From: Gammaproteobacteria bacterium
GTDB taxonomy: Bacteria; Pseudomonadota; Gammaproteobacteria; Enterobacterales; Psychrobiaceae
Direction of reading: 5' to 3'
DNA: 6,168 bases
NCBI GenBank assembly: GCA_013214885.1
Contig: JABSRS010000218.1
Coordinates: 1-6,168 of the forward strand
Of the stretch, positions 1 to 6,168 are shown piece after piece. Below the pieces are notes generated by a model. The model had not been told where the DNA came from. It saw only the letters and a list, made by a program, of their open reading frames with translations, and did not search any database. Position numbers and translations under genes: made by a program. Positions within the stretch are counted from its first letter, which is position 1. Each line of letters starts with the position of its first letter.

Positions 1-922
1 TATCTAACACTGGTGCCGCTGACTTTATTTCTGACACCTGGTGACTGACTTCAGAAGCACCGTTTTCTTTGGCTAATTTCCCCATATCACGACTTGCTTG
101 TTCAAAGCACTCATCAATAACATGTAATATATAAGTGGTGCCGATTTCGTGCAAAATCGCCTGAATATATATTTCATCAGAATTGACTTTATCATTGCCC
201 TTGGCTAATTGCCTGGCAGCTTCAGCGGTGATTTGAACATGCTGCCATATTTTACGTGACGTTTGATTAAACTTTCGACCAGAGTCTTTCAGCGACTCAT
301 GAACAATCAAATAAGGTAGCAATAAACGTAACTGGTCGATGCCGAGAAAGCTTAAGCTCAGTTCAGCGTCTTTTAGTTCGAGTGGTTTACCTGAGGTTTT
401 CTGACCAACGCCAAAGCGATTAAGCAAATTGACCATGTTTATCAATAAAGCCGTTTCTTTTTGCAATAACGGCTTTATTCTAGAGATCGAAGCGGCTCTA
501 GTATTTAAGATATTAATCGCCGCCATCAAATTTTCACTAATAGCAAAGCGCGTAACTGATTCTGGTGACATACTTGCTAGACTAGCTTCAGTGCGTTCTT
601 CAACCAATTGGAATAATTGCGCCTGTAAGGCGTAAAATAAATCTTTACTGGCCTGCCGATCAGCCTGACGCTTAAGCGCCGGGCCGAGTTCAATCTCGAG
701 CAAAATTCTATTTTCAGGGAGCTCACTGTCAACTTCGGTATCTTCAGTTGACAGCAATGATTTACTGACTAAATAGCGATAAAACGTATGATCCAAATCT
801 TTGATCACGTTTGATTTAAGCCCGCTTTTTTTGTTAATCCTTGGCTGTGTAACTGCCGATTGCTTAACAATTTCAGGTTCTGTGGTTTCTTCTTGACCAA
901 ACCATTTTTTAAAGCGACTCAC
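1..922 (-). CDS. HDOD-domain signalling protein, N-terminal 307 codons (runs off the left edge)
   Basis: The reading frame is open from a GTG at 922 to the window edge, and the C-terminus is not visible. The start is well fixed: the in-frame TAA of the peptidase gene lies only three codons upstream, and an AAGGG Shine-Dalgarno sits 6 bases before the GTG. The protein begins SRFKKWFG, then has a charged, low-complexity stretch to about residue 40 and a helical region to about 130. From about residue 133 it resembles the HDOD fold: the segment LSLSFLGIDQLRLLLPYLI (189-206) matches the 'LG.d.lr.l' core, KIWQHV (224-229) matches the 'lW.Hs' helix, and AILHEIG (255-261) corresponds to the 'LLHDIG' element with a degenerate HD (His-Glu). 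HDOD proteins are non-enzymatic HD relatives found in signalling and stress regulators, often fused to output domains; any fused domain here would lie outside the window. The protein is probably cytoplasmic, as no signal peptide or membrane helix is visible. It is likely cotranscribed and translationally linked with the peptidase upstream. Family assignment is fairly sure; the exact role is unknown. Confidence 0.8.
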   Translation of the reverse strand, partial: MSRFKKWFGQEETTEPEIVKQSAVTQPRINKKSGLKSNVIKDLDHTFYRYLVSKSLLSTEDTEVDSELPENRILLEIELGPALKRQADRQASKDLFYALQAQLFQLVEERTEASLASMSPESVTRFAISENLMAAINILNTRAASISRIKPLLQKETALLINMVNLLNRFGVGQKTSGKPLELKDAELSLSFLGIDQLRLLLPYLIVHESLKDSGRKFNQTSRKIWQHVQITAEAARQLAKGNDKVNSDEIYIQAILHEIGTTYILHVIDECFEQASRDMGKLAKENGASEVSHQVSEIKSAAPVLD

Positions 923-928
923 GTAATA

Positions 929-933
929 CCCTT
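929..933 (-). promoter_or_regulatory. Shine-Dalgarno site fixing the GTG start of the HDOD gene
   Basis: On the minus strand AAGGG overlaps the last two bases of the peptidase stop codon TAA and ends 6 bases before the GTG at 922. No ATG is available between the in-frame stop and this GTG, so the site supports GTG as the start and suggests that ribosomes finishing the peptidase can re-initiate here. Confidence 0.6.
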
Positions 934-3397
934 ACTTACTCTTTAAGTTTTGTTCGAACAATTTATAAATACGACGATATTCATCTAACCAACTAGATGG
1001 TTGTCTAAAGCCATGAGGTTCAACCGGATAAATAGCCATTTCAAACATTGGCTTTTCTAACTCAATTAAGCGTTGCACCAATCGCACACTATCTTGAAAA
1101 AACACGTTATCATCTAGCACACCTGACATAATTAACAGTGGCTTGGTTAAGTGTTGTGCGTACTCAATTGGCGAACTAAGACGATAAGCAATATCATCAA
1201 CATTTGGCGTGTTAAGTATATTCGATGGGTAACCAAAGTTATAGTGAGCCCAGTCTGTAACGGGGCGCAGCGCTGCACCAGCTTGGAACAAATCGGGTTC
1301 AGTAAACAGCGCCATAAAGGTCATAAAGCCACCGTAAGAACCACCATAAGTGCCAACTCGTTTACTATCGACTTGAAAATTATCAGCTAAATACTTAACA
1401 CCGTCTTTTAGATCCTGAACTTCTGGCGTGCCCATTTGACGATAAATAGCAGTACGCCAATCTCGCCCGTAACCTTTCGACGCACGATAATCCATGTCCA
1501 TCACTACATAGCCCTGTTGAGCTAATAGATTATGGAACATAAATTCACGGTAGTACCCAGACCAACCAAAATGTGAATTTTGTAAATAACCAGCACCATG
1601 GTTAAAGATAACGGCAGGATACTGAGAAGCTTTAGCAGAATCATAACCAGCTGGTAAATAAACTTTGGCATATATTGGGGCATCTGTATAGCTTGAATCT
1701 ACTTCAATGATCCGAGGAGCTTGCCAGTTGTATTGGGAGAACTCTGCCGACACAGTATGAGTTAATTGCTTAATTTCACCACTGCCATTAGAATTTTTTA
1801 CAAAAAGCTCGGTGTGACGTAATAAGGTTGAATGGCTTAGCAACAGTTTATCTTGCTCAGGGCTCAACTCATAATCAGTCATACCGTTTAGCGCCGTTAA
1901 TGCCTGCGATGTTGCAGTGGCTAAATCGACCCGATAAATTTCATATTTACCAGGGTGACTCTTATTGGCTTTGTAATAAATAAAGCGCTGATCGTCAGAT
2001 AAAGTCAAGCTGCTGATTTCAAATTTACCGTGAGTTAATGCCTTAGCTTTACCCGTTAACGATTTAAGGTAAAGCTGAGAGTAACCTGATTCTTCCGATA
2101 GATAATATAAATTATCGCCTAACCAACCGAACTCATTAAAAGTATAATTAATCCAAGCATCATCGTGCAGGCGATGCTGGGTTACTAACTTATGACTGTC
2201 AAAATCAAAACGGGTTAACCAGCGATCTTTATTATCAACAGCTTCAAACATAATAGCTAAACCACTGCCATCTTTGTTCCACGCGATTGCACTTTGGCTC
2301 CAAGTCCAATCTTCAATTAGGACAATTTTTCGTGGGCTTGGCTTTGACTGATATTCTTTACCTTGCTTGGCAGCATTTTCTGCTTTTACTGATGCCAAGA
2401 CATCTTCGTCATAACCTGGCAAATCAGATAAATCTAGCGTCTTTTGGTTCTGTTTTTCGATATCAATTAATACAAATTGTTGGGTTGGTGGCTTGTCTTC
2501 AGCAATACGTGCGCGAGCTCGAACTGGGTCAACATAACCAGTCGCCGCAAGATAGTTAGGCATAATGTCATGCTCACCGCGCCAATCGTAATCTTTATCT
2601 TGAGTCGCAATTAATAAATAACGACCATTAGGTGACAGACTAGCTTCAACTAAGCTTTGCTTGGGATCTAAATAGAATGGCTGAGCGGCAACCGTTTTGT
2701 TAGTAGCATTAATTTGATCTTTTTGCGCTTTGCGTAGTGCTTTATTGTGGTGCTTTAGTGCAACATACTTAATTAAACGATGCTGTTGTGCACCAATATA
2801 GCTAGTTTGTTGCTTAGGAGCAGTAGGTGCTTTAGCAAATTTAAGTTCAACCAATTGCTCAGTGAAACCACTAGTTAAATCAATTGCGTAAAACGCGTCG
2901 CCTTGACGATACGCTAACCGACCATCGGTTAAAAATAGCGGCTGTGATTGACGCTGCGAATCTCTGGTTAACTGACGTAATTGACCATCGGCAAGGTTCT
3001 TAACAAATAAATTACCTTGGTAAACAAATGCCTTTAAGGTTTTTCCCAAGTTATAGCTAGCGTTATGCTGTTGAGTTAGGTGTAATTCACTCAATGCTAA
3101 CTCACTTGCTTGCCCAGTGAGTGATTGCTGGAAATACTGAGCAACTGGCGCGGTAAACGGTTTTATTTGGTAATTAATTGATTGGTTATCATCGTTCCAA
3201 TGTGCTTTTGAAGGCGCAGTTCCGATCCAGCTAGGGTCTGCCATCACTTGTTTAAGATTAAGCGGGATCCCTGTTAATAACGGCTGGCTTGCGTTAATAA
3301 CTTCGATAGCTTGAGTGGTGGAAGCTAGTTGATTATTGGCGACGGTGGCACAACCACCAAGTCCAATAATTGCACTTGCTATAAGCCAATTTTTCAT
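932..3397 (-). CDS. S9-family (prolyl oligopeptidase-type) serine peptidase, predicted lipoprotein
   Basis: The 821-residue protein begins with Lys2, a hydrophobic stretch (4-13) and the lipobox L13-G-G-C16, so it should be lipidated at Cys16. Ala at +2 would send it to the outer membrane under the E. coli Lol rule. Residues of about 120-555 look like a beta-propeller, with repeated blades such as LSPNGRYLL (254-262) and LSDDQRFIYY (466-475). Residues of about 560-821 are the alpha/beta-hydrolase domain. The triad is intact: Ser687 in GTYGGSYGG, Asp762 in VLDDNV and His795 in EPHGF. The S9 landmark DYRASKGYGRDWR (636-648) precedes the nucleophile. Such enzymes cleave peptides in the periplasm or at the cell surface. 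No Glu-Glu anchor of the DPP4 type (YEEE) is evident in the propeller, so dipeptidyl peptidase activity is not supported and the substrate is unknown. The ATG start has AGGA 6 bases upstream. The stop lies 9 bases before the HDOD gene. The family call is secure; the specificity is not. Confidence 0.93.
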   Translation of the reverse strand: MKNWLIASAIIGLGGCATVANNQLASTTQAIEVINASQPLLTGIPLNLKQVMADPSWIGTAPSKAHWNDDNQSINYQIKPFTAPVAQYFQQSLTGQASELALSELHLTQQHNASYNLGKTLKAFVYQGNLFVKNLADGQLRQLTRDSQRQSQPLFLTDGRLAYRQGDAFYAIDLTSGFTEQLVELKFAKAPTAPKQQTSYIGAQQHRLIKYVALKHHNKALRKAQKDQINATNKTVAAQPFYLDPKQSLVEASLSPNGRYLLIATQDKDYDWRGEHDIMPNYLAATGYVDPVRARARIAEDKPPTQQFVLIDIEKQNQKTLDLSDLPGYDEDVLASVKAENAAKQGKEYQSKPSPRKIVLIEDWTWSQSAIAWNKDGSGLAIMFEAVDNKDRWLTRFDFDSHKLVTQHRLHDDAWINYTFNEFGWLGDNLYYLSEESGYSQLYLKSLTGKAKALTHGKFEISSLTLSDDQRFIYYKANKSHPGKYEIYRVDLATATSQALTALNGMTDYELSPEQDKLLLSHSTLLRHTELFVKNSNGSGEIKQLTHTVSAEFSQYNWQAPRIIEVDSSYTDAPIYAKVYLPAGYDSAKASQYPAVIFNHGAGYLQNSHFGWSGYYREFMFHNLLAQQGYVVMDMDYRASKGYGRDWRTAIYRQMGTPEVQDLKDGVKYLADNFQVDSKRVGTYGGSYGGFMTFMALFTEPDLFQAGAALRPVTDWAHYNFGYPSNILNTPNVDDIAYRLSSPIEYAQHLTKPLLIMSGVLDDNVFFQDSVRLVQRLIELEKPMFEMAIYPVEPHGFRQPSSWLDEYRRIYKLFEQNLKSK

Positions 3398-3401
3398 TAA
3401 A

Positions 3402-3407
3402 TTTCCT
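3402..3407 (-). promoter_or_regulatory. Ribosome binding site of the S9 peptidase gene
   Basis: AGGAAA on the minus strand places AGGA 6 bases before the ATG at 3397. The spacing is good, and it supports this ATG, which also gives a complete lipoprotein signal peptide. Confidence 0.6.
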
Positions 3408-3427
3408 ATTGATTATTATTGATTGTT
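3408..3427. repeat. Two adjacent 10-base near-identical repeats
   Basis: ATTGATTATT is followed directly by ATTGATTGTT, with one mismatch in ten. The pair lies just upstream of the peptidase ribosome binding site, in the presumed 5' leader or -10 area. It may be a regulator site or a simple low-complexity AT tract; I do not recognise it as a known operator. Confidence 0.35.
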
Positions 3428-3493
3428 AAGGATATATATTTGGGATCAAATTGTATTGGGAATTACCGCCAATTGCCAGAATATTGAACTACT

Positions 3494-4072
3494 TTATGAA
3501 TATTGTAGTAAGAAGTTATTAAGCAGATCTAACCCTTGCTCGGTCATTACCGATTCAGGGTGAAATTGAACGCTCTCTAGGGCTAATGTTTTATGACGCA
3601 TTGCCATAATTTCAATCCCAAACTCAGTTTTGAGTGATGCGGTGACTTCAAAGCACTTAGGCAAGGTACTGGGTTCAACCACCAGCGAATGATAGCGAGT
3701 GACTCGCAGTGGGTTGGCTAATTGCTTAAACACCCCGACATTTTGGTGCTCAATTAGCGATGTTTTGCCATGCATCACTTTATTGGCTCTAACCACATCA
3801 CCACCAAAAGCTTGCGCGATGGCTTGATGACCAAGACAGATCCCAAGCATTGGTATTTTCCCAGCAAAGTGAGCAATCGCAGCTAACGAGATCCCTGCTG
3901 AATCTGGCGCACAGGGTCCTGGCGAAATCACCAAATATTGTGGTGCTAACTGCTCGATTTGTTCAAGAGATATTTCATCATTGCGGTAAACTTCGACTTG
4001 TTGACCAAGCTGTTGAAAATACTGTGCAACGTTGTAAGTAAAAGAATCGTAATTATCAATCAGTAACAGCAT
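3494..4072 (-). CDS. pabA: Aminodeoxychorismate synthase, glutaminase subunit (PabA)
   Basis: This 192-residue class I glutamine amidotransferase hydrolyses glutamine and passes ammonia to PabB, which aminates chorismate to 4-amino-4-deoxychorismate, the precursor of p-aminobenzoate and folate. The start [13 protein letters not shown] (2-14) is the family signature. SPGPC (50-54) forms the oxyanion region, the nucleophile is Cys79 in GICLGHQ, and His171 and Glu173 lie in FHPES. VMHGKTS (99-105) and [15 protein letters not shown] (120-134) match E. coli PabA as I remember it, and the length (192 against about 187) fits. TrpG of anthranilate synthase is a close paralogue, and in some bacteria one subunit serves both enzymes; no trp gene is nearby, which favours PabA. 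The ATG follows the transporter stop directly (TAAATG) and only weak purine stretches precede it, so translation is probably coupled to the transporter gene. pabB is not in the window. Confidence 0.9.
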   Translation of the reverse strand: MLLLIDNYDSFTYNVAQYFQQLGQQVEVYRNDEISLEQIEQLAPQYLVISPGPCAPDSAGISLAAIAHFAGKIPMLGICLGHQAIAQAFGGDVVRANKVMHGKTSLIEHQNVGVFKQLANPLRVTRYHSLVVEPSTLPKCFEVTASLKTEFGIEIMAMRHKTLALESVQFHPESVMTEQGLDLLNNFLLQYS

Positions 4073-5293
4073 TTATCCAACAACCTGCGTCGCTCTATCG
4101 CGCTCAATATAAAACACGATCATACCAGAAACAACAGCAGTGAGAGCAAAAATAATACCGAGCCCACTCATATCATTTGTTAGCACTTTTCCAGCAACAA
4201 TAGCAATGACAGCAGAAAGTAAAGTAGCTAACGAACCGACTATCGCGGCCCCCATTCCCGCCAAATGACCAAGGGTTTCCATCGCCAGCGCATTTAAATT
4301 GCCAAACAATACTCCGATACAGCCAAAGGCCAACACTAAATAGATAGTGGTCCATAATAATGGCGGCATCCCTTGCCAGCTAGCGGCAATCACGATAAAT
4401 ATAACAGAGCAAGTCAATAACGTCACAATGGCGCGTACCACCATGTATTGCATGCCTTTTTCTATCACTAGTTTGCCATTGAAGAATGAGCAAAGACCAA
4501 TCGCCAAGGCTAAGCCTGCAAAGTAAAATGAGAAATATTGCTCGAGCTCATATCCCAGCTGAAAGATCTGCTGGGCACTGCCCAAATAGGTAATAAAAGC
4601 CCCAGAAATGAATCCTGCCGTTAAGGTATAACCTATCGCGACCTTATTGCGACAAACCTCAATAAAAGTTGTAACTAACACATTAAATTTGAATGGTTTT
4701 TTATCTTGTGGGGCTAACGTTTCGCGCTGCCTAGTGCCAAACCAAACCAACGAAATAATCCCAACGACTAGCATCGCCCAAAATATCACCTGCCAATCAG
4801 CTACTAATAAAATGCCTTGACCCAATATCGGTGCCAGCATTGGAACTAATATAAATACCACCATAATGAATGACATGATCTGTGCCATTGAACGGCCTGC
4901 GTATTGATCTCTAATGATTGCCATCGCCAAAACGCGTGGTGCTGCCAGTCCAAAACCTTGAATAAATCGCCCCACCAGCAACCACTCAAAACTAGTCGCT
5001 TGGGTGCAAATAATACAGCCGATAAAAAAGACCAAATAGCCAAGATATATAATAGGTTTTCGGCCAAAGCTGTCAGATATCGGGCCAAAAAACAATTGAC
5101 CAAGCCCCAGCCCCAACAGCTGTAGTGAAACAATAAGCTGCAAGTCTTGTGGGTTTGAAATATCAAACGTCGCTTGAATAAAGCCAAAAGCGGGCAATAT
5201 CGCATCAATTGTCAAGGCAACTAATGACATCATCAGCGCCATCATCGCAATAAATTCTTTAAACCCAAGTGGCTGGTTAGATTGAGCGTTCAA
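4073..5293 (-). CDS. Bcr/CflA-type MFS multidrug efflux transporter
   Basis: This 406-residue inner-membrane protein has about twelve hydrophobic segments (roughly 14-36, 53-74, 80-98, 103-126, 136-160, 166-186, 217-238, 252-272, 283-303, 311-333, 345-369, 374-395). MFS motif A is seen as GPISDSFGRKP (70-80) in the loop after helix 2. RVLAMAIIRDQYAG (120-133) and VPMLAPILGQG (150-160, motif C-like) are typical of the Bcr/CflA drug:H+ antiporter family, as is the N-terminal GFKEFIAMMALMMSLVALTIDAILPAF pattern (10-36), which includes an acidic residue in helix 1 (Asp30). Length matches the family (about 400). The start is TTG at 5293: an in-frame TAA lies 8 codons upstream, the only other candidates are an ATT in between or ATG codons inside helix 1, and a weak GAGA lies upstream. 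The stop is adjacent to the pabA start, so the two are probably one operon. The substrate cannot be read from sequence; a drug or small aromatic compound is likely. Confidence 0.88.
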   Translation of the reverse strand: MNAQSNQPLGFKEFIAMMALMMSLVALTIDAILPAFGFIQATFDISNPQDLQLIVSLQLLGLGLGQLFFGPISDSFGRKPIIYLGYLVFFIGCIICTQATSFEWLLVGRFIQGFGLAAPRVLAMAIIRDQYAGRSMAQIMSFIMVVFILVPMLAPILGQGILLVADWQVIFWAMLVVGIISLVWFGTRQRETLAPQDKKPFKFNVLVTTFIEVCRNKVAIGYTLTAGFISGAFITYLGSAQQIFQLGYELEQYFSFYFAGLALAIGLCSFFNGKLVIEKGMQYMVVRAIVTLLTCSVIFIVIAASWQGMPPLLWTTIYLVLAFGCIGVLFGNLNALAMETLGHLAGMGAAIVGSLATLLSAVIAIVAGKVLTNDMSGLGIIFALTAVVSGMIVFYIERDRATQVVG

Positions 5294-5324
5294 GGCAGAT
5301 CTCGGTAAAATACATTAGCCAAGC

Positions 5325-5333
5325 ATAATAGCA
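5325..5333 (-). promoter_or_regulatory. Candidate extended -10 promoter for the transporter-pabA pair
   Basis: The minus strand reads TGCTATTAT, an extended -10 element (TGn plus TATTAT, 5 of 6 to TATAAT). Transcription would start near 5318, giving a leader of about 25 bases before the TTG codon. No good -35 lies 17 bases upstream (TCCCCA), which is tolerated with an extended -10. It lies downstream of the hairpin after metE, where a promoter would be expected. This is supported by pattern only. Confidence 0.4.
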
Positions 5334-5360
5334 GTAAATGTTGTTGATGGGGATAAGTGT

Positions 5361-5390
5361 TAAGAGGGCATAACTATTAACGCCCTCTTA
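5361..5390 (-). terminator. Hairpin after metE, likely 3' end of the metE transcript
   Basis: A perfect 9-bp inverted repeat, TAAGAGGGC (5361-5369) and GCCCTCTTA (5382-5390), encloses a 12-base loop and begins 6 bases after the metE stop codon. Read in the direction of metE transcription, it is followed by ACACTTATCC rather than a T-run, so it is not a classic intrinsic terminator. It could still end transcription weakly, protect the 3' end of the mRNA, or mark a Rho-dependent end. Confidence 0.5.
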
Positions 5391-5396
5391 CTGCAT

Positions 5397-6168
5397 CTAG
5401 CTTGCTCGTAGCTGCTGTGCCGCTTTGACCATGTTTTCCAAAGCTGGCTTAACTTGCTCCCAGCTTCGGGTTTTAAGTCCGCAATCAGGATTAACCCACA
5501 GGCGTTGCGGATCAATTCGCAATGCCGCCTTGTCAATTAAACTCACCATCGACTCAACGCTCGGAATATTCGGGGTGTGAATGTCATAGACACCAGGCCC
5601 AATTTGATTGGGGTAATTAAATTGATCAAACACATCCAGTAGCTCCATATCTGAGCGCGATGTTTCAATCGTAATAACATCGGCATCCATGTCGGCGATC
5701 GCGGCGATAATGTCATTAAACTCGGAATAACACATATGAGTATGAATTTGAGTTTTATCACTCACGCCATTGGCACTGATCTTAAACGATTCGATGGCCC
5801 ATGCTAAATACGTTTGCCATTGTGACTGGCGCAACGGTAATCCTTCACGTAATGCCGCTTCGTCGATTTGAATGATGTTTATTCCAGCTCGCTCTAAGTC
5901 TTGGACCTCATCGCGAATGGCCAGGGCTATTTGCTGACAAGTAACAGAGCGTGGCTGATCGTCGCGCACAAATGACCAGTTAAGAATAGTCACTGGCCCC
6001 GTTAGCATCCCTTTCATTGGTTTGGTCGTTAAGCTTTGCGCATATTGGGTCCATTGCACGGTCATCGCTTGTGGTCTTGAAATATCACCAAAAATAATCG
6101 GCGGTTTAACACAGCGCGAGCCATAAGACTGGACCCAACCGAACTGGCTAAACGCATAACCATCGAGT
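5397..6168 (-). CDS. metE: Cobalamin-independent methionine synthase, C-terminal part (MetE; runs off the right edge)
   Basis: MetE transfers a methyl group from 5-methyltetrahydropteroyltri-L-glutamate to homocysteine to make methionine, without B12, in the cytoplasm. The window holds 256 codons plus TAG, about residues 498-753 by E. coli numbering. The frame stays open from the ATG at 6065 to the edge, and those 34 upstream codons ([15 protein letters not shown] at 10-24 of the fragment) are conserved MetE sequence, so 6065 is not the start. The zinc ligands are all present: His144 and Cys146 in HTHMC, Glu168 in TIETSRSD, and Cys229 in NPDCGLKTR. Their spacings of 2, 22 and 61 equal those of E. 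coli His641, Cys643, Glu665 and Cys726. Asp102 in [11 protein letters not shown] fits the homocysteine-binding Asp599. The visible catalytic half looks intact. Regulation (metR, MetJ boxes) would lie upstream, outside the window. Confidence 0.97.
   Translation of the reverse strand, partial: LDGYAFSQFGWVQSYGSRCVKPPIIFGDISRPQAMTVQWTQYAQSLTTKPMKGMLTGPVTILNWSFVRDDQPRSVTCQQIALAIRDEVQDLERAGINIIQIDEAALREGLPLRQSQWQTYLAWAIESFKISANGVSDKTQIHTHMCYSEFNDIIAAIADMDADVITIETSRSDMELLDVFDQFNYPNQIGPGVYDIHTPNIPSVESMVSLIDKAALRIDPQRLWVNPDCGLKTRSWEQVKPALENMVKAAQQLRAS

Larger units (their letters stand above)
3398..3493 (-). promoter_or_regulatory. AT-rich intergenic region upstream of the peptidase gene, possible promoter
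   Basis: This 96-base gap between pabA and the peptidase gene is clearly more AT-rich than the flanking genes and is the only sizeable gap upstream of the peptidase/HDOD pair. On the minus strand the best sigma70-like pairing I see is TTGATC (3449-3444) with AACAAT (3427-3422), spacer 16, each matching 4 of 6 consensus bases. TACAAT (3455-3450) is a better -10 alone but has no good -35. No strong hairpin with a T-run is visible after pabA; only a 5-bp ATTGG/CCAAT stem is present. Promoter location is therefore a guess and read-through from pabA remains possible. Confidence 0.3.

Noticed and set aside
429..635. Plus-strand 68-codon frame
   Set aside because: It lies antisense within the HDOD coding frame, has no recognisable protein features and no ribosome site I can support.
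1151..1390. Plus-strand 79-codon frame inside the peptidase gene
   Set aside because: It is antisense to the well-conserved hydrolase domain and the composition is that of a reversed coding strand.
2287..2559. Plus-strand 90-codon frame inside the peptidase gene
   Set aside because: It is antisense to the propeller region; the hydrophobic look comes from the reversed codons and there is no supporting start signal.
3398..3493. Intrinsic terminator after pabA
   Set aside because: Only a 5-bp ATTGG/CCAAT stem with a 9-base loop is present and no T-run follows, which is too weak to call.
3850..4041. Plus-strand 63-codon frame inside pabA
   Set aside because: It is antisense to the conserved N-terminal half of PabA, including the Cys79 region, which accounts for the base order.
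3494..4072. trpG (anthranilate synthase component II) as the identity of the glutaminase
   Set aside because: TrpG and PabA are close and some serve both roles, but the sequence follows E. coli PabA in the [11 protein letters not shown] region and no trp genes are adjacent. Dual use cannot be excluded.
4904..5125. Plus-strand 73-codon frame inside the transporter gene
   Set aside because: It is antisense to conserved transporter motif A and helices 2-4, with no independent support.
4846..5208. Minus-strand 120-codon frame in a second frame of the transporter, with a similar 60-codon one at 4173-4355
   Set aside because: Both are out-of-frame shadows of the transporter coding sequence; the real frame has membrane segments and family motifs throughout.
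5543..5761. Minus-strand 72-codon frame inside metE
   Set aside because: It is a frame-shifted reading of the MetE zinc-site region, which is conserved in the main frame.
5397..6065. A complete 222-residue protein starting at the ATG at 6065
   Set aside because: The frame continues upstream to the window edge with conserved MetE sequence, so this ATG is an internal Met of a truncated gene, not a short stand-alone MetE-like protein.
1..6168. Mobile element, CRISPR array, phage gene, tRNA or toxin-antitoxin module
   Set aside because: No repeat-spacer pattern, terminal inverted repeats, transposase motifs or tRNA-like cloverleaf were seen, and nearly all of the sequence is accounted for by five conserved co-directional genes.

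Overview
The window is an ordinary-looking stretch of gammaproteobacterial chromosome. The moderately AT-rich base composition (by eye, not counted), the close match of the PabA and MetE sequences to enterobacterial proteins, and the combination of an HDOD-domain protein with an S9-family lipoprotein peptidase suggest a marine Alteromonadales-type organism (Colwellia/Thalassotalea/Shewanella relatives). The genus is an inference. All five genes lie on the minus strand, so transcription runs from high to low coordinates.

In order of transcription: (1) 6168-5397, the C-terminal third of MetE (cobalamin-independent methionine synthase), cut by the window edge, followed 6 bases after its stop by a 9-bp perfect hairpin (5390-5361). 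(2) 5293-4073, a complete Bcr/CflA-type 12-helix drug efflux transporter with a TTG start, preceded by an extended -10 candidate. (3) 4072-3494, a complete PabA (glutaminase subunit of aminodeoxychorismate synthase), whose ATG directly follows the transporter stop codon (TAAATG). (4) 3397-932, a complete 821-residue S9-family alpha/beta-hydrolase peptidase with a lipoprotein signal and an intact Ser-Asp-His triad, preceded by a 96-base AT-rich intergenic region. (5) 922 to the left edge, a 307-codon N-terminal part of an HDOD-domain protein that starts with GTG 9 bases after the peptidase stop. It has no ATG near its start and runs off the window, so simple ORF calling misses it.

Likely transcription units are metE alone (upstream part unseen), transporter-pabA, and peptidase-HDOD, although read-through between them cannot be excluded. 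MetE and PabA both serve one-carbon/folate metabolism: MetE uses 5-methyltetrahydropteroyl-polyglutamate, and PabA helps make the p-aminobenzoate part of folate. The coupled transporter belongs to a family that includes Bcr, which has been linked to sulfonamide resistance. That is the most interesting contextual link here. The peptidase and the HDOD protein have no evident functional tie beyond their tight spacing.

I see no mobile element, CRISPR array, tRNA/rRNA, phage gene or novel multi-gene system in the window.
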